Of a stretch of DNA of 64,000 nt, positions 42,773 to 53,630 are shown piece by piece (the first letter of the stretch is position 1; each line of letters begins with the position of its first letter). The stretch covers positions 726,310-790,309 of the forward strand of contig NZ_SMZR01000002.1 of assembly GCF_004358665.1 (NCBI RefSeq), in the 5' to 3' direction. The DNA comes from Jeotgalibacillus sp. S-D1 (GTDB lineage Bacteria; Bacillota; Bacilli; Bacillales; Jeotgalibacillaceae). The position numbers were made by a program, and so were the translations under genes. The notes under the pieces are model-generated. The model was not told the origin of the DNA. It searched no databases and saw only the letters and a list, made by a program, of their open reading frames with translations.

Positions 42773-43723
42773 TTATTCGCCTGTAATTCCTGAACGATCG
42801 ACGCCTTCAACAAACCATTTTTGAGTGATAAAATAAACCAGCAATAACGGCAGGATACTCAATACCGTGCCTGCCAAACGAATGCCTTCATTCAGCTTAC
42901 TTGCTGATTCATCCATCCCTGCAGGAAACATCTTCTGATAACTGGCTGCGAATTTCTGCAGCTCCAATGGCAGCGTAGTCAGCTGATCACCAAAGAATAT
43001 AGCTGCAAGATACGTTTCGTTCCAATACCATACAAACGAGAATAGGAACGAAATAATAATTGCTGGAACGGCCATGGGGATAGCAATTGTGAAAAAGATA
43101 CGCAGATGCCCCGCACCATCAAGCAGCGCCGCTTCTTCCAGCGCTTTAGGAATCGCACGGAAAAATTGATAGAAAATCAAGATAAAAATAGCACTGTTCA
43201 GCCCTTGTCCAAATGTTGCGGGAAGAAGAAACGCCTGAATATTACCCAGCAAATTCAATTCGCTATACACCAGGTAACGGGGTATTAACGTTACTTGAGG
43301 CGGAATAATGAATGTCATCATGACCAGGATAAACAAAAAGTTTTTTAAGCGGAATGTAAATCGGGCAAATCCATATCCAACAAACGCCGCTACCGCAGTC
43401 TGAGCAAGCGCGGGGAGTATCGTTACATACAGGGTTTCAAGCAGGGTAGGAAAAAAATTCAGCACCTGATAGGCCTGTTTAAAGTTCTCCATATATAAGG
43501 TGCTTGGTATCCAGTTCACCAGCGGATTTAATAAGTCTTCCAGGCTTTTAAAGCTGAATGAGGCCATAAAGATCACCGGATAGATATAAACAAAGCCAAT
43601 TCCAATTAACAAACTGTAAATAAGCGTTCGGATGAGAATCCCGTCATTCCCCTTTACACCAACCAGCCATCTTTTCAACTTGATGTTGGCATTCTTTCCC
43701 CTTTTCACCATTGAATGATTCAC
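42773..43723 (-). CDS. CUT1 ABC permease, MalG-type (second pair)
   Basis: Permease subunit of 316 residues with about 35 extra cytosolic residues at the N-terminus, six membrane segments and EAA loop EEAALLDGAGHLRIFFTI. GAGGAGGTGG fits the GTG at 43723 better than the ATG at 43747. Forms the second transporter pair of the operon with the gene upstream. Confidence 0.9.
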   Translation of the reverse strand: MNHSMVKRGKNANIKLKRWLVGVKGNDGILIRTLIYSLLIGIGFVYIYPVIFMASFSFKSLEDLLNPLVNWIPSTLYMENFKQAYQVLNFFPTLLETLYVTILPALAQTAVAAFVGYGFARFTFRLKNFLFILVMMTFIIPPQVTLIPRYLVYSELNLLGNIQAFLLPATFGQGLNSAIFILIFYQFFRAIPKALEEAALLDGAGHLRIFFTIAIPMAVPAIIISFLFSFVWYWNETYLAAIFFGDQLTTLPLELQKFAASYQKMFPAGMDESASKLNEGIRLAGTVLSILPLLLVYFITQKWFVEGVDRSGITGE

Positions 43724-43739
43724 TTTTACCACCTCCTCT

Positions 43740-44603
43740 TTACGCATAACGTCTTTTACTTTGACTGTTCATTATCACAAAAACCAGGACTAAAATAAGG
43801 GCAATAATCACAAAGTAGATCCAGCTGAGCGCTGAAGCGTAGCCGAATCCCGTCTCCAATTCAAACATCTGAATCTTTATATGCTCAATAATCGGATTTA
43901 ACGAGAAGATGGAGTAAGCCACAATCGTGTAGATCGTGTTTACCACAATCATAGGAAAAATACTTGGCAATGTAACCTTCCAAAAAATCTCCCAGGTGGA
44001 GGCTCCATCAATCATCGCCGCCTCATAAATCTGGCGATCTATCTTTTGGAGAGCTGCCAGAAAGATTAAAATTTGCACCCCTGAGTACCAAAGAATCATG
44101 ATGATATTATCTAGTACGTACAGGAGAATGCCCGATAAAAATTGATCTGCATTGCGGCTTGCCAAATTATAAATGAAGACCTCTTCGATCGAGGGAATCG
44201 TTGTGACGCCCATGTCCTGAAGTTCCTTTAATACCGGACCGCTTGCAATAATGACGGGCAAAAAGAAGATCGTCCGGAACAATCCCCGAAACCTTATCTT
44301 CTGGTTAAGCAGCAAAGCGATAATCAGTGAAAAAACAATAATAATCGGAACCGAGAGCAATAATTCCCTGAAAAAGACGGTGAGATAACCGATAAACACA
44401 CCATCAACCGTGAAAGCGTATTGAAAATTTTCCAATGACACAAAGCTTGTACGAATTCCTTCCGTCGTTAAGCTCACTTGATGAAAACTTAAGTAAAAGG
44501 AATAGACCAAGGGAAAGGCAGTAAATGCTAAAAAGCCGATGATCCAGGGAGCAAGAAAGAAATAGGCAAAGGATGGCTTCATCTTAAATTGACGTTTTTT
44601 CAT
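43740..44603 (-). CDS. CUT1 ABC permease, MalF-type (second pair)
   Basis: Permease subunit of 287 residues with EAA loop EAAMIDGASTWEIFWKVTLP. The loop after TM1 is of normal size. It begins six bases after the DUF5696 gene ends, so the two are tightly linked. No dedicated binding-protein gene adjoins this pair; it must use one of the two encoded upstream. Confidence 0.9.
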   Translation of the reverse strand: MKKRQFKMKPSFAYFFLAPWIIGFLAFTAFPLVYSFYLSFHQVSLTTEGIRTSFVSLENFQYAFTVDGVFIGYLTVFFRELLLSVPIIIVFSLIIALLLNQKIRFRGLFRTIFFLPVIIASGPVLKELQDMGVTTIPSIEEVFIYNLASRNADQFLSGILLYVLDNIIMILWYSGVQILIFLAALQKIDRQIYEAAMIDGASTWEIFWKVTLPSIFPMIVVNTIYTIVAYSIFSLNPIIEHIKIQMFELETGFGYASALSWIYFVIIALILVLVFVIMNSQSKRRYA

Positions 44604-44609
44604 GCTTCC

Positions 44610-46865
44610 CTACGCTCCTTCCCATTGATCGAAAATCTCAAATTCCATTGGTTCGACCTGTGCATTTTCATCCTCATATTTCTCCATCGTATAATTAACA
44701 ATGATCGTCTTGCCATTCGAATACGTAACTGCGGCAACGCCTGGCGACACGACTTCATGCTGTTCGATTGTTTCGTTTTCAACCTGCTTCAGCACTTCTG
44801 ACAATCGGTTGTTTTTAGAAAGGATGTCTTCTTTCCAAACACTGAACTGCGTTGTAAACAAATCGTATGACGCAGTATCGGCAAGGACTTCCGGTGATTC
44901 CCCAGTAACGTAATAGGATGGATATACTCCGTATTCAGCCAAACGTAGCAAATCCTGCTGCTGATTAGACTGGAAATTAATGTAGCCGGAATAGTACGGT
45001 ATAAATCCTTTTAATACGATTTGGAGAAATGGAACCGTATCAGTTGTCATCATGTAATTAGAAGAATACATTGGAATGTTCAGATAATGATAGGTGCCTG
45101 ACCATGCATAGGGATTCGGATTATAAACAGCAGGCGCATCGGTATTTTCCCCGAGTGAGGCAAACAGTTCTTTATATTCTGCCTCTGCCTCTTCCCTGGT
45201 GCTTTCCTTGTCTTTTTCAAAATCCGAATACAGCAGATAGCCTGTGGAATCCACAGCCATTCGGCTAAGGCCCCGCTTTGAAAACTCCTCTGCCGAATCA
45301 GCTGCATGCTCCTTTGAAACACCGGGCTTCAGGAAATACATTTCATTAAAATATTTGGTTTCATTCCATAAAATAAGCTGAGAGTTCGCTTTTCGGGCAA
45401 CATCTTTACTTCCGTCATACCCTTTTGCCCCTTTATTGGCAGAAGTAAAATCGCTGTATAAGTAGAGAGGAATGCCATCATCCTTTAACTCATCATGAAG
45501 ATCTGTCAGCGCTTTCTCTCCGCCTATATCCTTTTCAACAGGGAATGTGGCAGGAAGTGTATTGGATTGTCCTCCTTTGGTCCAGCCCCTGTAAACCAGG
45601 AACAGATCACTTAGGCCGCTTGCTTGAAGCTCATCAACATGAGACTTTACCTGATCAGCAGTTGTGACCGGCACGACGGAATTCCACAGCAGGCCCGATT
45701 TCATCTCTGACCCAAGATATTCAAGACGGACTTTATATTGATCCTCACGATCGATCAAATCTCCATCAGCCAGCAGCTTTTCCCGATAGGTTTTAGCCAT
45801 TCCTGTGTAGTCAGCCATCTCGTTTTCCAATACGTGAACCTGCATGTTAATGTCAAATTCATTGCGTTTATCCTGATAAACGTTCACTCCGCTCATATCT
45901 CTGCTTGTTGGCTGAAAATAGTTATAGCGATAATGAAATTTAGGTGTGATCCAATAGAAATCAGTGGAAACCCCAGGGGTATAGGCACTGAGATCAGCAT
46001 AATGCTCTCCGCTTTCGATTACGGTTAACAGGCCATTTTGGTTGGTGCCGTGCACGACCCCATAAACCGGCAGCGAAACCGGCTGATTCATTGATCCTGA
46101 AGGGTTAGAAAAGCTTAAATCCCTGCCATACATTGAAGCGCTGAAAGGGGCATCAGCAAATTGGCTTTTTTCCCCATACCGGATTAAGGCACCCGATCCA
46201 TCAGGAATCATCATGTACCCTTCCTGCCCTGTTTTAAAGGAAGCACCAAGAAATGGATACAGCTGAATGGAGGTAAGCAAATTGCGTTTTCCTTCATCTA
46301 TTTTTTCGTTTGGAATATGAAAGCTGAGCCCTTCTTCAGTCAGGTCAACCTCCAGTGTCATTTCAATATTTGAACCGATAAACAGGATGAAAGCACGAAA
46401 GCCGGTTTCTGTTGGCGTAACCATCGTTTGCGAGCTGTTCGTCTGAATGCTCTCTGTCTTGCTATTCCCGCGCTGGTCAATATAATCAATCGTCACGGCA
46501 GACTGCACAAATTGCTGCCAGGTATTATTAAGACGGTAATCATCGATATTGTCCAAACCCGAATTCCAAACATATCCCGTTTTTTTATTAAGCGTCTTAA
46601 TGGCGAGGGTCTTCGGATCAGCATATAAAGCCAGGCGGTCATTCTCTGCCATTAATTCATAGGGCTCTCCAATCTTCTCTTGATCTGCCTGCTCGGTTTG
46701 ATCTGGTGTCGTTTGCGTGAATTGATTTGATTCATAAAAAATTGACTGAGGGACCTCTGCAATGATTTCTTCAACCGCCTGCTCCTTCGTCCCTTCTGTT
46801 GCCCCTGCCACAGAACTGGACAGGACAAGCGGAATCATTAAAAGTAAGCACCACTTTTTATACAC
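44610..46865 (-). CDS. DUF5696-domain secreted protein
   Basis: A 751-residue exported protein with a type I signal peptide (cleavage about SVAGA|TEG). The body carries the DUF5696 pattern: an N-terminal beta-rich part (YELMAENDRLALYADPKTLAIKTLNKKTGYVWNS) and a TIM-barrel-like part (LLWNSVVPVTTADQVKSHVDEL, LFLVYRGWTKGG, LYLYSDFTSANKGAKGYDG), which recalls glycoside hydrolases. The family is common in carbohydrate ABC loci of Bacillales and has no known activity. GTG start behind GAGGTGAT, overlapping the preceding gene by eight bases. An extracellular glycan-active enzyme is a reasonable guess only. Confidence 0.82.
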   Translation of the reverse strand: MYKKWCLLLMIPLVLSSSVAGATEGTKEQAVEEIIAEVPQSIFYESNQFTQTTPDQTEQADQEKIGEPYELMAENDRLALYADPKTLAIKTLNKKTGYVWNSGLDNIDDYRLNNTWQQFVQSAVTIDYIDQRGNSKTESIQTNSSQTMVTPTETGFRAFILFIGSNIEMTLEVDLTEEGLSFHIPNEKIDEGKRNLLTSIQLYPFLGASFKTGQEGYMMIPDGSGALIRYGEKSQFADAPFSASMYGRDLSFSNPSGSMNQPVSLPVYGVVHGTNQNGLLTVIESGEHYADLSAYTPGVSTDFYWITPKFHYRYNYFQPTSRDMSGVNVYQDKRNEFDINMQVHVLENEMADYTGMAKTYREKLLADGDLIDREDQYKVRLEYLGSEMKSGLLWNSVVPVTTADQVKSHVDELQASGLSDLFLVYRGWTKGGQSNTLPATFPVEKDIGGEKALTDLHDELKDDGIPLYLYSDFTSANKGAKGYDGSKDVARKANSQLILWNETKYFNEMYFLKPGVSKEHAADSAEEFSKRGLSRMAVDSTGYLLYSDFEKDKESTREEAEAEYKELFASLGENTDAPAVYNPNPYAWSGTYHYLNIPMYSSNYMMTTDTVPFLQIVLKGFIPYYSGYINFQSNQQQDLLRLAEYGVYPSYYVTGESPEVLADTASYDLFTTQFSVWKEDILSKNNRLSEVLKQVENETIEQHEVVSPGVAAVTYSNGKTIIVNYTMEKYEDENAQVEPMEFEIFDQWEGA

Positions 46866-48855
46866 GAACCATCACCTCGCTTATCAATGAGAATAAGAAG
46901 TCTATTACCTGGTTTAATAGAATGTAGAGAATAAATCCGACTAATACGAGCATAATCATGCCAAAGATTGTTAGCAAAATGTTTCGCACTGTCTCTGAAA
47001 TCATATAGTTGTGAATTTCCTTGACCATAAAATACAGGATCATCAGACACCAGCCGTAAATTAATACCACGGAATATTGATAAAGGAAGGCTTCATTAAG
47101 CGTAATAACATTTGAAAGCAGCGTGATCGGAACCATGAAGATCAGATAGGGGGCCAAGGCATAAATCGTTCCAATATAAATATCTTTAAAGCGGCCCTGT
47201 CCGTCATTGATTGTACTGACCAAATAATTCGAGATGATGAAAAGCACAACAGGCCCCAGGACAATCAGCAGCTCTCTGCTCAATACAAAATCTGACCCGC
47301 CTGCTCCTGAAAAGATAAAGCCCGTCTGTAGTCTGGAATAAAAATAAATGATCACCAGCAGGAGATATAAAATACTTGCGGATAAGACAGAACCGCGCTG
47401 CTGCTTTCGTATGTAGTAAAACCCGTCAACCGGGTGTTTTATAAAGTATCCGACGAAAGCAAGGTCCTTTAGTAAACGCGGAACCGGCACCTTCTTTCTC
47501 ACCCCCGCGACAATGCCTGTTTTTCGATTTGCATATTTCAAAGAAGACCAGGCAATCAGCAGGCCAATCAGAATTAAAAGAGAAAGTCCCAAGTAGTTTT
47601 GCAGCCACGCGTGGCGTCTTTCCCAAAACGCTTCTGAGTAACCGGAGCGATCATTCGCTAATGTAAACTGTTCAAGCGCTTCCTCGTAGCGCTGCTCCTT
47701 AAAGTACGCACGGCCCATCGCGGTATGCGCCAGTCCAAATGAGGTATTAAGATCCAATACATTTTCCCAATACTCTCTGCTTTCTACATATAAACCTTCT
47801 TTAAATAAAGCAATGCCAGCATGCACTTCATTCATAAAAGCAGTTGGACCAAAACGCTGAATGAGCCCTCTTTCACGATCTGCAACATACAAGAAACCGT
47901 TTGAATCGACCGCTATACTGCTTGCCTGCTGGGACAGCCCCCATTGATTGTATCCTTCGTCAGGTCCTGAAAACAGAAACAGCAGATTTCCAAAACTGTC
48001 AAACTCATGAATGATTCCATCTGTGTCAATGACGAACATATTTCCATGCTTGTCTACCGTAATATCAACGTATGAAATATCGCTGGCAATATCTAATGGC
48101 AGCATATTATCTCCCGCGACATTTAGTTTTTTAATGAGCTCGATTTCTGCTCCCTGTGTAATCGAATACAGAAGCCCCTGTTCATCGATGGCGATGTTTT
48201 GCGGAGCAGGAGGATTTTTAGAAAACAGATTTGTATCAAGCGAAAGCATTTCCTGAATAACAGAACTAAAAGCATTTTGCGTTCGATTTACTCCATAAAA
48301 ACCTAAAAACTCTCCGTCTTCGCTCAGCTGAATAATGCCATTCGTTGATCCTTCACTGATGACATACAGGTTCCCCCTTCGGTCAATGACAACATTTGTC
48401 GGCTTAAAGTTCGAGCGTGATCCAAACAGCGGAGAATCAGGTTTCTCAAATTCTTTTACAATTTCATTCTTCTGATTAAATTGTACGATCTTGGATGCGC
48501 CATAGTCTGCGACAAAAAGATCTCCTTCTTCAGTTACATACAGCCCTGTTGGCTGCTGAAGAACACCAGCCCCGAATTCCTTGATTTTTTCTCCGGACGG
48601 ACTGTATTGAATAACGGACTTCGTGCCAGAATCCACAACATACACCTGGTCTTCCGCATCAATAAACAGATCCTCCGGATTGATCAAACTATTATCCTTT
48701 TGAAATTGTCCTAAAGGCAGAAAAGTTGTTTGTGTCTGCGTCTCTGTGCCATCATCTTCATACGTTACTGTGGGGTATGGAATGGATGATGCATAGGTTT
48801 CTACTGCCGGCGCGACCAAGGTCAGCACCATAATAACGAATAAGAGCTTTTTCAT
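46858..48855 (-). CDS. NHL-propeller / TPR / Yip1 membrane protein
   Basis: A 665-residue chimera-like protein. Signal peptide (cleavage near TYAS), about six NHL-type repeats at 50-335 (INPEDLFIDAEDQVYVVDSG, IAVDSNGFLYVADRERG) forming an external beta-propeller, a TPR-like pair at about 345-405 (LGLAHTAMGRAYFKEQRYEEALEQF pattern), one membrane segment near 425, then a Yip1-like bundle of five membrane segments at about 485-660. It sits between the two permease pairs in one operon. A glycan-binding sensor or a scaffold for the transporters is possible; there is no direct evidence. Confidence 0.75.
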   Translation of the reverse strand: MKKLLFVIMVLTLVAPAVETYASSIPYPTVTYEDDGTETQTQTTFLPLGQFQKDNSLINPEDLFIDAEDQVYVVDSGTKSVIQYSPSGEKIKEFGAGVLQQPTGLYVTEEGDLFVADYGASKIVQFNQKNEIVKEFEKPDSPLFGSRSNFKPTNVVIDRRGNLYVISEGSTNGIIQLSEDGEFLGFYGVNRTQNAFSSVIQEMLSLDTNLFSKNPPAPQNIAIDEQGLLYSITQGAEIELIKKLNVAGDNMLPLDIASDISYVDITVDKHGNMFVIDTDGIIHEFDSFGNLLFLFSGPDEGYNQWGLSQQASSIAVDSNGFLYVADRERGLIQRFGPTAFMNEVHAGIALFKEGLYVESREYWENVLDLNTSFGLAHTAMGRAYFKEQRYEEALEQFTLANDRSGYSEAFWERRHAWLQNYLGLSLLILIGLLIAWSSLKYANRKTGIVAGVRKKVPVPRLLKDLAFVGYFIKHPVDGFYYIRKQQRGSVLSASILYLLLVIIYFYSRLQTGFIFSGAGGSDFVLSRELLIVLGPVVLFIISNYLVSTINDGQGRFKDIYIGTIYALAPYLIFMVPITLLSNVITLNEAFLYQYSVVLIYGWCLMILYFMVKEIHNYMISETVRNILLTIFGMIMLVLVGFILYILLNQVIDFLFSLISEVMVRV

Positions 48856-48871
48856 AACCTCCCTCCTTTTT

Positions 48872-49756
48872 CTATTTGATTCCTGAATGTGCCATCGTGT
48901 TCATTACCTGACGCTGCAGGAAAATAAAGATAATCAGGTTTGGCAAAAACATGATAAGTGCGGCTGCAGCTGCCATGCCCTGACCGGCAACAGTATTTCC
49001 TTCCACCTGCGATGCGAGAGTGGACATATAAAACGCAAAGGTTTTTAGTCCCTCGTCGTTTACATACAGAGTAGAGGTTTCAATATTGTTCCAGACAAGC
49101 TGAAACGATAAAATAGCGATTGTTGCGATGGCCGGTTTTACAAGCGGCACGATAATTTTTAAGAAAATATAATAATCGTTTGCTCCATCCAACCGTGCTG
49201 CCTCCAATAATTCATTTGGAATTTGATCGATGAACTGCTTAACTAAAAACAGCCCGATCGGCATTGCCAGTAAAGGAAAGATATGAACAAAAAATGAATC
49301 GATCAGTCCTACATTTTCAATCAGCAGGTAACGTGGAATCCCTACTGCTGCCGGTACAAACATCAGGGCTACAGTATTGATTTCAAAGATATATTTTTTG
49401 CTCCGGAATTTCTTTTTTGACAGCGCGTAGCCTGCCATCGTGCTGATCAGCACTGTAAACAGCATAACGACGACGGTGGTAATGATACTGTTGAAAAGGT
49501 AACGCGCCATGGGCACACCTGTTTCAGAAGATGCAGAGAATAGATCCGAAAAATTCTGCATGGTCGGTTTTTCAACAAAGAACCTCGGAGGAAAAGCAAA
49601 CAGCTCATCAATTGGTTTAAATGCATGAAAAAGAATGTACACGATAGGCAGCGCCATAAAGATGGCAAGCGGAATCAAAAACAGGTAGAACTTCATCTGA
49701 CTCCAATGGAATTTGGAAGGGTTTATCTTAGTGCCATGAAAGGATGATTTCGCCAT
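48872..49756 (-). CDS. CUT1 ABC permease, MalG-type (first pair)
   Basis: Permease subunit of 294 residues, six membrane segments, EAA loop [27 protein letters not shown] precedes the ATG three bases after its partner. The C-terminus (HSGIK) is ordinary. Pairs with the MalF-type gene upstream. Confidence 0.9.
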   Translation of the reverse strand: MAKSSFHGTKINPSKFHWSQMKFYLFLIPLAIFMALPIVYILFHAFKPIDELFAFPPRFFVEKPTMQNFSDLFSASSETGVPMARYLFNSIITTVVVMLFTVLISTMAGYALSKKKFRSKKYIFEINTVALMFVPAAVGIPRYLLIENVGLIDSFFVHIFPLLAMPIGLFLVKQFIDQIPNELLEAARLDGANDYYIFLKIIVPLVKPAIATIAILSFQLVWNNIETSTLYVNDEGLKTFAFYMSTLASQVEGNTVAGQGMAAAAALIMFLPNLIIFIFLQRQVMNTMAHSGIK

Positions 49757-49759
49757 GCA

Positions 49760-50665
49760 TTACGCCTCCTCTTTATCGCCAAATAATTTCCATGCAACTT
49801 TTGAAAATAAATACACCACAAGCAATAAAATGACAGATACAGCAGCTGCGTAGCCCATTTCATATCGGATAAAACCATAATCCTCTAAATGGTTGACCAT
49901 AAGTTGTCCCGCATATTGAGGGGTTGGATTTGACCCTGACAGCGCGACGCCAATCGCACCAGCCTGAAATGTTCCAACGACAGCCATTACAGCGCCAAAC
50001 AGCATTTGCGGGCGCATCGAGGGAATGGTGATATAAATAATTTCCTGAAAACGATTTCGGATGCCATCAATATAACCGGCTTCGTAAATCTCACTATCGA
50101 TATTTAAAACACCAGAAAGCATCGCCAGGAAGCCCACCCCCATGCTTCCCCAGAGTGTCACGACGATCATGATCGTCATTAAATACTCCGGAGACTGGAG
50201 GAATTGAATTGGTTCAAAAATCATTCCAAATGTGATGAGCAAACTGTTTAAGTAGCCAGTTTCATCTCCGCTGAAAATAATGGTCCACACCACTGACATG
50301 GCAATTCCCGCTGTCATGGATGGAGAATAGATAATCAGAGCCAGCACGGTTCTTGGTCCCTTTGAAATCTGGGCAAGCGTCCATGCAAGAATGAAAGACA
50401 GGATATAACCCCCCGGTCCCACAATAAGCGCAAAGGTTAAAGTGTTCGGTAGGACATACTGCATAAACACCTCATCCTGCGTCAGCAGTCCAATGTAGTT
50501 TGAAAACCCAATGAAACTTGGAAATTCAATTGCATTGAAATAAGTGAATGATAGAACAATGGCTGCTAAAAATGGCACCACGATAAATAAAGTAAATAAA
50601 ATAATATACGGGCTCAGGAAAACCCATGTGCTGCTGTCATGATTTCTGGTACGTTTTTTTATCAT
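49760..50665 (-). CDS. CUT1 ABC permease, MalF-type (first pair)
   Basis: Permease subunit of 301 residues. The EAA loop is atypical, [21 protein letters not shown], with EAG in place of EAA and an extra Arg-rich turn. The ATG overlaps the stop of the 978-aa protein gene (ATGA), so translation is coupled to that protein. Confidence 0.88.
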   Translation of the reverse strand: MIKKRTRNHDSSTWVFLSPYIILFTLFIVVPFLAAIVLSFTYFNAIEFPSFIGFSNYIGLLTQDEVFMQYVLPNTLTFALIVGPGGYILSFILAWTLAQISKGPRTVLALIIYSPSMTAGIAMSVVWTIIFSGDETGYLNSLLITFGMIFEPIQFLQSPEYLMTIMIVVTLWGSMGVGFLAMLSGVLNIDSEIYEAGYIDGIRNRFQEIIYITIPSMRPQMLFGAVMAVVGTFQAGAIGVALSGSNPTPQYAGQLMVNHLEDYGFIRYEMGYAAAVSVILLLVVYLFSKVAWKLFGDKEEA

Positions 50666-53598
50666 TCTTCATCGCCCCAGCTTTCTACCATTTCAATCGT
50701 TGGAACCCGATACGGTTTGACAGTTTTGCCGTTTTCCACGTATCCAAACTCCTCCATTTTGCGTGTGATTTCACGGTCAATGGCAATGATTGAATCGTCG
50801 ATCGCTGAACGCGGATTTTCTCCGTCAAACACGATCCGATTCCAAATATTGCTTAACTCTCTTTCAACCAAATAGGCACCTGGAATTTTAGGCACTTCCT
50901 TTAAATACTTCCATTGCTCCAGGATCACATCTTTATGTTCTTCCGGCCATGGCAGTGCAATAAAGGCATCCAGATTCGCTGTATTCCACATATATTCGGG
51001 CCCGTAGAGAACCTGCAGTGTGCTGGCAAATTCCGTTTGCGTCTCAGTCGACATCCACCATTTCATCAATTCCCACGATTCATCCGGCTGATCTGTTCCT
51101 TTGAAGATCATGTCGGACTGACCTGAACCAGTCGTCCATCTTTCAACCTCACCCTCATCATTTTCAATCCCAGGATGCAGTGCGATATCCCACCAGCCCG
51201 CAATTTCTGGCGCAGCTGAAGTTAATTGAACATAGGTGGTAAAAGAAGAAATACCGATAGGCAAAGTTGAATACCTGAAATGATTATAAAAATTGGGCAC
51301 CTGAAGCGGCATGCTGTATATCGTGTTTAAATTTGTCATAAATGTCATCGCATTCAACGCCTGCTCATCATCAATGGCAGTTGACATGCCATCTTCTGCG
51401 TACATATCTCCCTGAAACTGATAAATGTAGGGAGCAGTTGTCTGGAAAGGCTTAAATCCAATTGCCCCCGCAATAGGCGTGTAGTAATTCATTCCATAGC
51501 GTTGAAGCTCAGGAAGTATTTCAACTACGTCGTCCCACGTATCAGGAACGGGTGTATTCAATTCATTTAAGATATCCTTCCTGTAAAACTGAACAAAGAA
51601 ATCCTGGGTTTCCGGAAGACCGTAAACGCCATCATCGATCATCATAGGAAGAAAAGCACCAGGTGAAAACTGCTTTGAGTACTCGGTAAAATCATCAAAC
51701 TGCCGAAGATCTTCCACAGCTCCGCGTATCGCCATTTCATAAGGAAGCCAGTTGCTTACCCCTAATGCAAGATCCGGCTGGGTGCCGGCAGAGCTTGCGA
51801 GTATGAGTTTTTGCTCATCCGGCATTAGCGACAGTTTTACTTTGATGCCGGTTTCTTCTGTAAATGTTTCATCAACCATGGTTTGCATTAATTCCACATA
51901 TTGACGCGGGCGGTTCACCCAAACGGTTAAGGTTTCTTCGTCTGTTTCGGAAGTAGAAAGCGTTTCCTGGGTAAACGAGGCGAAGAAACTTTTTATCCCT
52001 TCACGCGCAGAGCCCCACCAGTTAAGGGCAGCGGATGGAAGCGGTTCTGTTTCGTCATGTACATATAATCGGTCTATGGATAAAGGCGTTGCTGTCATAT
52101 CAATGATCAAATTGGCTAACAATTGTGAAACAGAATTGGACCCTTCAGACAGCTCCGTCATTCGAACCGGTATCTCATTTGGCTTCTCAGCCAGCCCTCT
52201 TAATTTTTCTTCAGATAAAGCGATCGAGACAAATTCTTTGGACTCTGACTGTTCACCTGTCATGGATTGAACTTCCTTGCCAAGTTGATTCAGCCGATCA
52301 GCCCAATCTGTTAATTTCGTTTCTATTTCAGGTATATACTCTGTAATCTCCCAGGAACGCGAACGATCCTGTTGATTTCCAGTTAATTTTCGTATTGATA
52401 GTGCAAGCTCATCAATTTCAGACATAATTGAAGAGATTTCATCGACTGCCGCCTGGTATGGCGCTGCACTCGCTTCTAAAGAAAGTTCATTGCTGCCTTC
52501 TTTTAAGTAGAAAAGATAAGGCTCGTCCTTCCCAGCTCCAAACGTTACATTTTGCCAGCTTGAAGAGTGGGGAATTAAATAGGATTGCACTTCTTTAAAA
52601 GGTACTTCGCCATTTATTTTCACCGTTCTAAAAACAGGACCGCCTGTTCCTTTGTTTTGTTTTACTTTCATTGAAATTGCGTATAGACCATCCTTTGGCG
52701 CTTGTACTTCCCACGTCATTTCCTGACCGCTTTCAGACCAGGAATCTGCATTAATGACATTTAACAGCCTTTTGCCATTTTCATACGGCACAACATCGGG
52801 ATCATTCAAGGCTTCCGGGCGAATATAGGAACTGTTCAGATGGATGAATTTCTCGGCTTCCGTTGTGACAAGCCCTTCTCCCGCAGCTGTTTCGTTTAAA
52901 TCAGCTGTATATTGTTCATATGAGGGCAGCTTTTCAGGTGATTCCAGCGTCACATCGCCAAACAGCACCTCTCCTCTCAGTCCTTCAAGAGTAATAGTAT
53001 TACTGCCTTCCTCCAGCCAATACACAAGCGGATCATCCTGCAGATGGCTGGCATCTTCTGCATAAAGAGAAGACCATTCCGGGATCGACGCCTTAGCCGG
53101 TATTCGTTCATTTCCATTTTCATCCGGACCTTTATAATCAGGATCATTTTTCCATTTCGACACAAATGATATTCTTCTACTCTCGTAATATGGATATTCA
53201 TTATTAATTTGCACCGCTATTTCCACAGGTAAAATAGGGTCACTTTTTATGTAATAATCAAAATTAATTTGGTAATAGCCGCTGGTTTCCACTTCAACCA
53301 CAGTTTCCATCTGCTGTTCACGCATCAAACGAACCGTTTGGCCTTCATATCCGTGGCTGTCACCTTCTTCTGTCAGCTCTGCTCCTTGCAGCGTCCAGTC
53401 GGATGGAAGAAGAGGAATAGACTCCCCCTCCTGACCCGGCTGCTTTTCATTTTTCCATTTAAGGAGGACATCATGATAGGAATCTTCAATTAACTGATCG
53501 GCTAATGCTTCCTCTTGACCTTCCTCTCCACTTGCGACAGCTGAATGACTGATCAAAAGCAAAAGAATCGTTAACCCAGCAATCCAATTTCTTTTCAT
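50662..53598 (-). CDS. 978-aa multidomain extracellular solute-binding protein
   Basis: Type I signal peptide (cleavage near AVA|SGE) and no lipobox. Residues about 60-220 and 245-380 are two beta-sandwich, carbohydrate-binding-like domains with matching ends ([15 protein letters not shown] at 192, [15 protein letters not shown] at 362). About 385-540 is helical and charged. From about 555 it is a complete CUT1 binding-protein fold ([37 protein letters not shown]). Ordinary binding proteins are near 430 residues. Without a lipid anchor it must attach by another means, perhaps through the permease or the NHL/Yip1 protein. The long reach suggests capture of a polymer. Confidence 0.85.
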   Translation of the reverse strand: MKRNWIAGLTILLLLISHSAVASGEEGQEEALADQLIEDSYHDVLLKWKNEKQPGQEGESIPLLPSDWTLQGAELTEEGDSHGYEGQTVRLMREQQMETVVEVETSGYYQINFDYYIKSDPILPVEIAVQINNEYPYYESRRISFVSKWKNDPDYKGPDENGNERIPAKASIPEWSSLYAEDASHLQDDPLVYWLEEGSNTITLEGLRGEVLFGDVTLESPEKLPSYEQYTADLNETAAGEGLVTTEAEKFIHLNSSYIRPEALNDPDVVPYENGKRLLNVINADSWSESGQEMTWEVQAPKDGLYAISMKVKQNKGTGGPVFRTVKINGEVPFKEVQSYLIPHSSSWQNVTFGAGKDEPYLFYLKEGSNELSLEASAAPYQAAVDEISSIMSEIDELALSIRKLTGNQQDRSRSWEITEYIPEIETKLTDWADRLNQLGKEVQSMTGEQSESKEFVSIALSEEKLRGLAEKPNEIPVRMTELSEGSNSVSQLLANLIIDMTATPLSIDRLYVHDETEPLPSAALNWWGSAREGIKSFFASFTQETLSTSETDEETLTVWVNRPRQYVELMQTMVDETFTEETGIKVKLSLMPDEQKLILASSAGTQPDLALGVSNWLPYEMAIRGAVEDLRQFDDFTEYSKQFSPGAFLPMMIDDGVYGLPETQDFFVQFYRKDILNELNTPVPDTWDDVVEILPELQRYGMNYYTPIAGAIGFKPFQTTAPYIYQFQGDMYAEDGMSTAIDDEQALNAMTFMTNLNTIYSMPLQVPNFYNHFRYSTLPIGISSFTTYVQLTSAAPEIAGWWDIALHPGIENDEGEVERWTTGSGQSDMIFKGTDQPDESWELMKWWMSTETQTEFASTLQVLYGPEYMWNTANLDAFIALPWPEEHKDVILEQWKYLKEVPKIPGAYLVERELSNIWNRIVFDGENPRSAIDDSIIAIDREITRKMEEFGYVENGKTVKPYRVPTIEMVESWGDEE

Positions 53599-53630
53599 GG
53601 CTGTACCCCTCCCCCAGTTCTTAGCTTGTT

